The notes below the pieces were generated by a model that had not been told where the DNA came from, did no database searches, and worked only from the letters and a program-made list of their open reading frames with translations. From Cryphonectria parasitica EP155 (lineage: Eukaryota; Ascomycota; Sordariomycetes; Diaporthales; Cryphonectriaceae), in the NCBI RefSeq assembly GCF_011745365.1, contig NW_024468909.1, forward strand, positions 310,001-374,000: a stretch of 64,000 nucleotides of DNA. Direction: 5' to 3'. Positions within the stretch are counted from its first letter, which is position 1. The number at the start of each line of letters is the position of its first letter. This document shows positions 58,201 through 64,000 of this stretch, in pieces. Made by a program: the position numbers and the translations under genes.

Positions 58201-59296
58201 CGGGAACACCTTCCTCTGCTGTGACAATTTCCTTCGCGCCGACTCTCTCGGTCGCAGAGACGAAGCCATCTGCTGGTCCGGACGAAATCACGGCATCTGA
58301 CGGCTCAATGGTGGATGATGATGGGTCTTTACCACTCGGCTTGGAGGCAAGATCTTCATATTCTTGAAACAATTTCAGAAGGGCAGCTTGCGTCCCCGAG
58401 GACGGTGTGTCAACATACGATTGTTGGGAACATTGTGTTTGCTGATACTGCTCCGGCATACTTACCTCCACAGTGTCTTGGGTAGGTATTGGCTGATCGG
58501 CATCGGAGAAGATCGCTGAGTGAAAAGACGTTTCAGCAGTGCTCACTGAGGCGAATGACCTAGAAGCAGGCTCTGTTCCGGGCCTGTACAAGGCTGGTGG
58601 TGCAGCCACTGCAGCACTTGAAGGGCCAGACACATCGACACGACCTGTATCAGCACGTGGCCCGGGACGACTGGGTGCGGAGGCCGAGGTAGAAGCGGAA
58701 GTGGAAGCAGCTGAGTCCTGGACAGCAGCGGCCTTCCGTCTCTTAGCGGGATTGTCGGCCTGTAAGTCATCCTGGCGCCTCTTGAGAGGGTCAAGCGTCG
58801 CGCCGTCAGAGACGGCCAAACTGCCTCGTGAAGAGGATGCAGCGAAGGCGCTAGGCCCGCTTCTTGTCCTTGCAAAGACTCTAGGTTCTCGTGTGTTCGG
58901 CTTCGCCTCATCAAGGAGGCGGTTGAAAATGGTCTGAAGCCAGTCCCTCTGCACAAGACTGGCGGCAAGAGGTGGTTGTGCAGTCTGTGGAAGGGTACTG
59001 GGATCGGCGCCGGGTTTCTGGACCCAATTCGACCAGAAGCCCTTGGCCTCATAGTCAAAGTTGACGAGGAGGTCGTTGAGCGTACTTAGCCCTCCCATGA
59101 AGAAATGGGTCTCAAGACGTCTGTAGATCCTCCCGGCAGCATCCTCGGTCTCTCTCCGCATGGCTGGAGTGAGACCAGGATCAGGAATCGGGATGCCGAT
59201 GTTGTAGCGAACATTGAGCTCATTCACGAAGCGGTGCAGATCTTCTCGTGGGTGGGGCTGCGCTCGCGCTTGGCCTTGGCCCTGGGAAGTGTTCAT
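55214..59296 (-). CDS. Cellular RNA-dependent RNA polymerase (QDE-1/SAD-1 family)
   Basis: Exons 59296-57436 and 57363-55214; 72-bp intron GTAAGT...TTGTAG joins RISL to LSRTSPTV; 1336 residues. The first 400 or so residues include a long low-complexity Ser/Ala/Pro region with KRR clusters that could be nuclear signals. The catalytic double-psi barrel is in exon 2, with LSGGDYDGDLAW, where D956, D958 and D960 (codons at 56359-56345) bind the catalytic Mg2+. Other family strings are VVDFRGVLRENEVHIGFS and GPVLVARSPAHFVSDIQKV. These enzymes make double-stranded RNA from aberrant single-stranded RNA for Dicer, in quelling or meiotic silencing of unpaired DNA. I cannot tell which paralogue this is (QDE-1, SAD-1 or RRP-3). 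The C-terminus is acidic (DESDELDEDD). Start: first ATG of the frame after an upstream TTG stretch. Confidence 0.93.
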
Positions 59297-61430
59297 CGTC
59301 GACCAAGAAAGCAGAAGCAGACCCAACAGTGGCAGGTGGTCAGTGCAGACAGACGGGTCGGGGCGGCCCCAGCCGGAAGTAGCCCGATCGAGACAGGATT
59401 GAAGAGGTCTACACAGGAACTCCCAAGGTCAGCTTCCACTTTCACGATGCCCCATCTGAGCTATCTTGAGGTGCCAGGGAAGAGAATGCTGTGAGCTTGG
59501 AGAAAACACGTAGAGCATCTCCCATTTCGAAGAGGACGACGGCCTTTCGAGAGGGACTAGGGAGCGAACGACGGTGACAGGGGGATGTGTCTTACCAGCA
59601 AGACTGTGGCCAGGCGTTGACTTTGGAAGCGGTCAATGGATGCTGAAGTAAAGTCGTCGGAAGTTCTTTGTCGCGATCGCGTAGGTTCGTAGCACAAGCG
59701 CGTAATGGCGGCCAGAGCTATGTTCAGGAAGAAGGGGCCGGAAAATACCGTACAACCACCAACGACGCTCGCTGTTCGTACTTCCGCGGGCTGCCCTGAA
59801 AGTTAACCCTCGAGCAGCAGTCGACCGAAGATGCAGCAACTTGTCAATTTGAGGAGAGGAAACGGTGGTGATCAGTAGGAGCAGAGGTTGAATGAGTAGC
59901 CACTTGTCGTAGGAACGAGCTGAAACGCCCCCAATCTCGAGGACTGACCCATCAGCGGGGTAGAAAATATGTAAACAGTTCGTGCTTTCGAAATGCACTT
60001 TCAATTCACAGCTGAAAGAGGCGCTTGTCCATACTCAGCCTATCACAAGGTTGCAAGGGCGACCAGCCATCATGGGGGAAGGAGGGGGTCGTGGGTCCAT
60101 GTCAATGGCCCATGTCGAGATGGGCGTCAAGAGTGGCACATTAGGTAAGCCGTGAGGACTTCTTTTGATAGTGTATCGTTTTGAAAATAGCTGTCATGTT
60201 GTGCCTGCTGCATTGCTGTCGACAGGATCAGGAAGTCATTCCTCCAGATTGACTCTGTAATCCATGCTCATTGTGGCACAGACGGAATAGCTTTCGTGAG
60301 CAAGCTGTGCCATGGCCATGGCAGGAAGACAAAAGCGATGTTAATGCTTAAATGGTGGTGTTGAGGAAGCGCAGCAGCAAGATGTGTGTATGTGAGTGTG
60401 AGGGAGGAGGGGAAGAGAGAGAAAAGAGTGGGGACAAGAGGGAGGACATCTTGACTCGTCATGGTGTATGGCCTGTCCATGGTTTGCCAAACCTTAAGGT
60501 CTTCCTTCCACTGCAGTGGTTCTATTTTCAGGCGTGCAGAGCTGCGATGGCCCCTAAAGTACTTACTTATTTAAGCAATCAATGTTCTTGAAAGGGGCAA
60601 CCACTATACCACAGTAGATCACTGAAGTCTTAGACCCTTGCAAAAATCTCCGCAGCCCCCTGTACCTAGTGGTGTCAGTGCCTTGTGCCCTGCCCTAGGA
60701 TGGAGCGGTGATGCCTGTCAAACCCGCCTGCCAGCAATTCGGTCCATAGTAGCGCCCGCCTGTACAGCGGAAGTCACAGTGGCAAGTGCCCCACCCAGCT
60801 GATTTGATCCAATGAAATCACAAGGATCTGCTTACCATACACACACACAATTGCATCAAGTCTGGTGGGGTTGGGATGACAGACAGAGTTCTAGTGTTGC
60901 TTGCCGCCCAGCACAGCACAACATCACTCACGACCACCAACTTTTTGAGCGCCTTTGTTTCACCCAACAGCCCTCCAACCAGGTCATTGAACTCACTCAC
61001 TTTCTCTTGGCTTGGCTGGCTCGACAAGTGCTTCTGCTTTCAGCAGAGAGAGGCCCCTTTGCCACACATATATCGAAACGTTATCTGCATTTCCAGTCAC
61101 GTCACAGTGGGTGGCAGCAGGCGGCCCCTCTCAACCACAGAGAAGACTTCAACCGTCGTCCACCACCGACCAACAACATACCTCGGAACCCCCACATCAG
61201 CCTCAGCTTACGCTTCTCCACTTAAATCAACTTCAATATCATCTTATGAGATCGACTACATCTTAGTAAACGATCTGTGCCTCGCCTTTCCGTTCCCGGC
61301 AGAGCCCGGCGAGGACGAACGCCACCACCCCTTTGAAGATACAGCCGAGAGAGAGAGGGAAACTTGGGAAGAGACTATTCTGTCACCCGTTTCATCTTTG
61401 CACGCATCGGATGCTCTGGAGACCACGGTC
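59297..61430. other. Divergent intergenic region between the RNA polymerase and the Zn2Cys6 gene
   Basis: About 2.1 kb shared upstream region. 60876-61430 is open in frame with the Zn2Cys6 start but has no protein-like content, so I treat it as its leader. A short (AC)n tract lies near 60840. No gene seen. Confidence 0.5.
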
Positions 61431-61470
61431 ATGTCGGAGCAGAATGAAGGTCCCAACGTCGACGACCTGA
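61411..61470 (+). promoter_or_regulatory. Upstream ORF overlapping the start of the Zn2Cys6 gene
   Basis: An ATG at 61411 opens a 19-codon frame that ends at TGA 61468-61470, overlapping the main ATG (61431) in another frame. If the leader reaches 61411, ribosomes using this ATG would miss the main start, so it could lower translation. The context (CATCGGATGC) is moderate. Confidence 0.4.
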
Positions 61471-63958
61471 CCCCGGAAGAGGCCAGCCGCATCATTCACT
61501 CTCATCGCAAAGTACGATATGGTACGGTATGCCTTATTGTGTCTGCGTACCTCATTCTTCCTTGAAATGCCTCACTTGCCGTTATCATCGACGTTCCCCT
61601 GATAGTATCTCACTTATACCTCCTCATTTCTGATCTATCTGTTTACTCATCTGTGTCTCTGAAGTGAATATGTGCTCACCAATCCTTGCCTCTTCTTCTT
61701 CACAGGAACCGCATGTTGGCCATGTCGCCAGCGCAAGGTCAAGTGTGACAACAAGCAGCCATGCGAGAACTGTGTCAAGAGGGAACATCCCCAGCTGTGC
61801 TCCTACAAGCCGAACCGGTCGGCCAAGTCCAGCGCCTCTGATGGGACGGCACACGTCAACAAGAAGAGGGCCCTGTCCACCGAAGACCAAGACCATGGCT
61901 CCCGCGAGATGAGCAGCGACATCAAGTCTGATCCTGCCATGCGCCCTTTTGGTATTCCCTTCCGCACCAGAGAGACGGATCCTGATGAGCTTGAGCGTGA
62001 TCTGACCCCGATCTCAGTTGACTCCGAATCAGCTGAGGTTACGAGATATCTCGGCCAAAACAGCATTCCTGCCCTGCTGAGGGAACAATCCTCCCCCAAC
62101 GACCGGCCAGAGGGGGTCGACCACATCCGCCAGGACATGCGGTCTATTCTGGGATTGGACAACTCCGCCCCGTTCCCCCTCATGTCATCCAGGCATCTGG
62201 AGAAACTGACTGCCGACATCTCGGCAGAGCTACCGTCGGACAGGGAGGTCTACAAGTAGGTTGAACTCGGCCGTCGTTGCACCCCCAAAACCCACCGCCC
62301 TTCTTCTCCCCCTCTACGCCTTGGCTAGAGCCAGGCCTTGAAAACTTTCAGTCAAGACCCTTTCTTTTGACACTTCCAGGCTGTTCCGCACCTACAAGGA
62401 AATCCCTCAGGTCTTCTGGGGCTTCGTCATCGATATTGACGATCTGGAGTCGAAACTCATGGACTATCTGGAGGAAAGGGCCAAGAACGCAAGGAGCGCC
62501 ACCAAGGCGCCCAGAAAACCAGTTTCGGCTTCGTGGCTCGCCATCCTCTTCGCGGTGCTCGCCGTGGGCTCTCAGTACCACGACTCGCCCTATCATATCC
62601 GAACCAGCAGCTCGCAAAAATACCTTCAAATCTCTATGCACTTCCTTCGGCTTGGCAACTTCCTCCTGAGGCCCAATTTCGATTCGATACAGGCCTTGCT
62701 TCTTGTTTCGTTTAGTCTTCTTAACGATATGAAGGCCGAAGGATCTTGGGCCCTGCTCGGTCTCACCTGTCGGCTTGCCCTGTCGCTTGGCCTTCACCGC
62801 GTGAACACACACCCTCCGACGGACCCGGAGGGGCAAAGGAAAGAACTAATCAGGAGGAAGTTATGGTGAGAATTTGCACTCTAGCAAACACCCACGGGCC
62901 AAGAGAAAGTAGCTGACTGTGACAGGTGGTGCTGTCTGTGGCACGACACCCTAACGTCGTTATCCTTTGATCGGTAATGTCTTCCTGTCTCTCGGAGCTG
63001 TCCCGAAACCTCTTACTGACGCCCAAGAAAGCGCACCCATGACGAACATCCCGTGCTGCCCGATCCCACTGTCTCCCAAGGCCGAGACCGGTGGCCTCAC
63101 CTACCTCGAGGCTATGTACCATCTCTGCGAACACATCAACCGACGTCTCAACCCAGACGCGCTCGCAGAGGCGACCTACGTGCAGATCCTTGACAACTGC
63201 GAGGCTATTGAGAAGCTGCGCGATCGCGTCATCCCTCAGATCCGCCACAAGGAGGCCTGCAAGTCAGCTGTCGATCGCCTTCAACACTTTGCCATCCGCC
63301 TTCATACGAGCTTCGTCGCCTCGGTGTGCTGCCGGCCGGCGCTCAAGCGGGGCGCGGCGAGCAACCTCAGCTCGTCCGAGAGTAAGGTCCTCGCCAGCAA
63401 GTGCAAGGAGAACCTCACCGAGACGGTACGTATGTTCCTCGCCATGCACCAGCTGTCGGTCATTCCCACGCGGTCGTGGGCCTTTACGTACCATGGCCTC
63501 TCCTCGGCTGTCCTCCTCGGCCTCCTCCCGGAGACCAAGACAGACCCCGAGATTCGTCAGCTCCAGGGCGATCTCATCTCGGCCCTGTCGGCCACGGCTG
63601 CCAAGGACCAAACCTCGCCCATGCCGCACATCCACAAGACAGACAAGGACATTGAACTGTCCGGCCCGCTGTCACGAGCCCTCGTGGCTCTGAAAAACAT
63701 ATACGACCACGGGCATGTGATGGGTTCTGCGCTCAGGCGCGACAATGGAACCCGCTCTGGAACCCGCACGCCTCTGGCTATCAACCAACTTACCAACCCT
63801 CCCGTTGGTCTTGCCGAAGGCACGGATCCGAGTCTACTTGCTCCCTATCCGCAGCAGGGGGCTGGTTCCACTGGCGCACAAGGCCTGGATCCCCATCAGG
63901 ATGCTGCACTCGCTATGGCGGAGCTGCAGAACGGAAGCGCAATAAGCGACTTGGCTAG
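61431..63958 (+). CDS. Zn2Cys6 fungal transcription factor (cut by right edge)
   Basis: Exons 61431-61521, 61706-62255, 62380-62865, 62926-62973 and 63032-63958, the last ending in a donor (CTAG|GTAAGT), so the gene continues past the window. An N-terminal 30-residue acidic lead is followed by the binuclear cluster CWPCRQRKVKC then C-E-N-C and a last Cys (spacing 2-6-5-2-8), starting right after intron 1. Then a variable linker, and from about residue 215 the fungal-specific transcription factor middle region (LFRTYKEIPQVFWGF...; LAILFAVLAVGSQY; LLGLTCRLALSLGLHR; WWCCLWHDTLTSLSFDR), the usual PF04082-type core. It acts in the nucleus on CGG-type half-sites; the regulated pathway cannot be read from the sequence. 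The short 48-nt exon 4 and the AAG acceptor at 63031 are model points of lesser certainty. Confidence 0.92.
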
Positions 63959-64000
63959 GTAAGTGATACTGATCTATCTATCTCTCTCTCTCCCTCTCTC
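63959..64000 (+). other. Start of an intron of the Zn2Cys6 gene with a CT-repeat
   Basis: GTAAGT at 63959 begins an intron; from about 63975 the sequence is a (TC)n-like pyrimidine run to the window end, where the rest of the gene is cut off. Confidence 0.7.

Noticed and set aside
60876..61430. 185-codon extension upstream of the Zn2Cys6 protein
   Set aside because: Open in frame but with repetitive, non-conserved-looking residues; the acidic lead and cluster start normally after the ATG at 61431.

Overview
The window looks like nuclear DNA of a filamentous ascomycete (Pezizomycotina; Sordariomycetes is my best guess, from protein character rather than any search). The evidence is the many short introns (about 58-184 bp, mostly GT...AG, many with CTRAC/CTAAT branch sites), eukaryotic-type multidomain acetyl-CoA carboxylase, a NudE homologue, CFEM and WSC proteins, a Zn2Cys6 regulator and an RNA-silencing polymerase. 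Thirteen protein-coding genes are well supported, one small one is tentative, and two (at the edges) are cut by the window. Intergenic gaps of 2-5 kb are common. I found no tRNA, rRNA, CRISPR array or transposon.

Layout: 1-543 is the C-terminal end of a GH95 alpha-L-fucosidase (+). 2022-3922 is nudE (+), a dynein-pathway coiled-coil protein. After a 4 kb gap with homopolymeric C/G tracts comes acetyl-CoA carboxylase (8789-15960, +), with a spliced 5' leader and a three-codon upstream ORF. 16761-19422 (-) encodes a CorA-like putative membrane protein with many triplet repeats. 20896-22059 (-) is an intronless SsuD-like flavin monooxygenase, facing away from a CYP7/CYP8-like cytochrome P450 (24000-25781, +). 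29008-30890 (+) is an amino-acid permease whose reading frame needs a predicted 5-nt microexon and a GC-AG intron.

31369-47364 holds three cell-surface or wall-related genes: a family 2 membrane glycosyltransferase (-), a membrane-anchored GH16 glucanase (-) and a very large secreted protein with a PQQ-like propeller region plus four WSC domains (+). 48201-48641 (-) is a possible small zinc-ribbon protein. 51078-51794 (+) is a single-pass membrane protein, 52121-52513 (-) a small conserved-looking protein of unknown function, and 53552-54187 (-) a secreted proline-rich CFEM protein. 55214-59296 (-) is a cellular RNA-dependent RNA polymerase of the QDE-1/SAD-1 kind. 61431 to past 63958 (+) is a Zn2Cys6 transcription factor running off the right edge.

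The genes are mostly independent units rather than an operon-like system. The only functional grouping I would propose is the wall/polysaccharide neighbourhood (GT2, GH16, PQQ-WSC), and it is an inference. All splice sites were placed by eye from consensus signals, phase and protein continuity; every multi-exon model sums to an intact frame. I see no clearly undescribed system; the most unusual signals are the microexon/GC-AG intron, the intron whose retention re-frames a CAG repeat in the CorA-like gene, and the possible alternative membrane tail of the PQQ-WSC protein.
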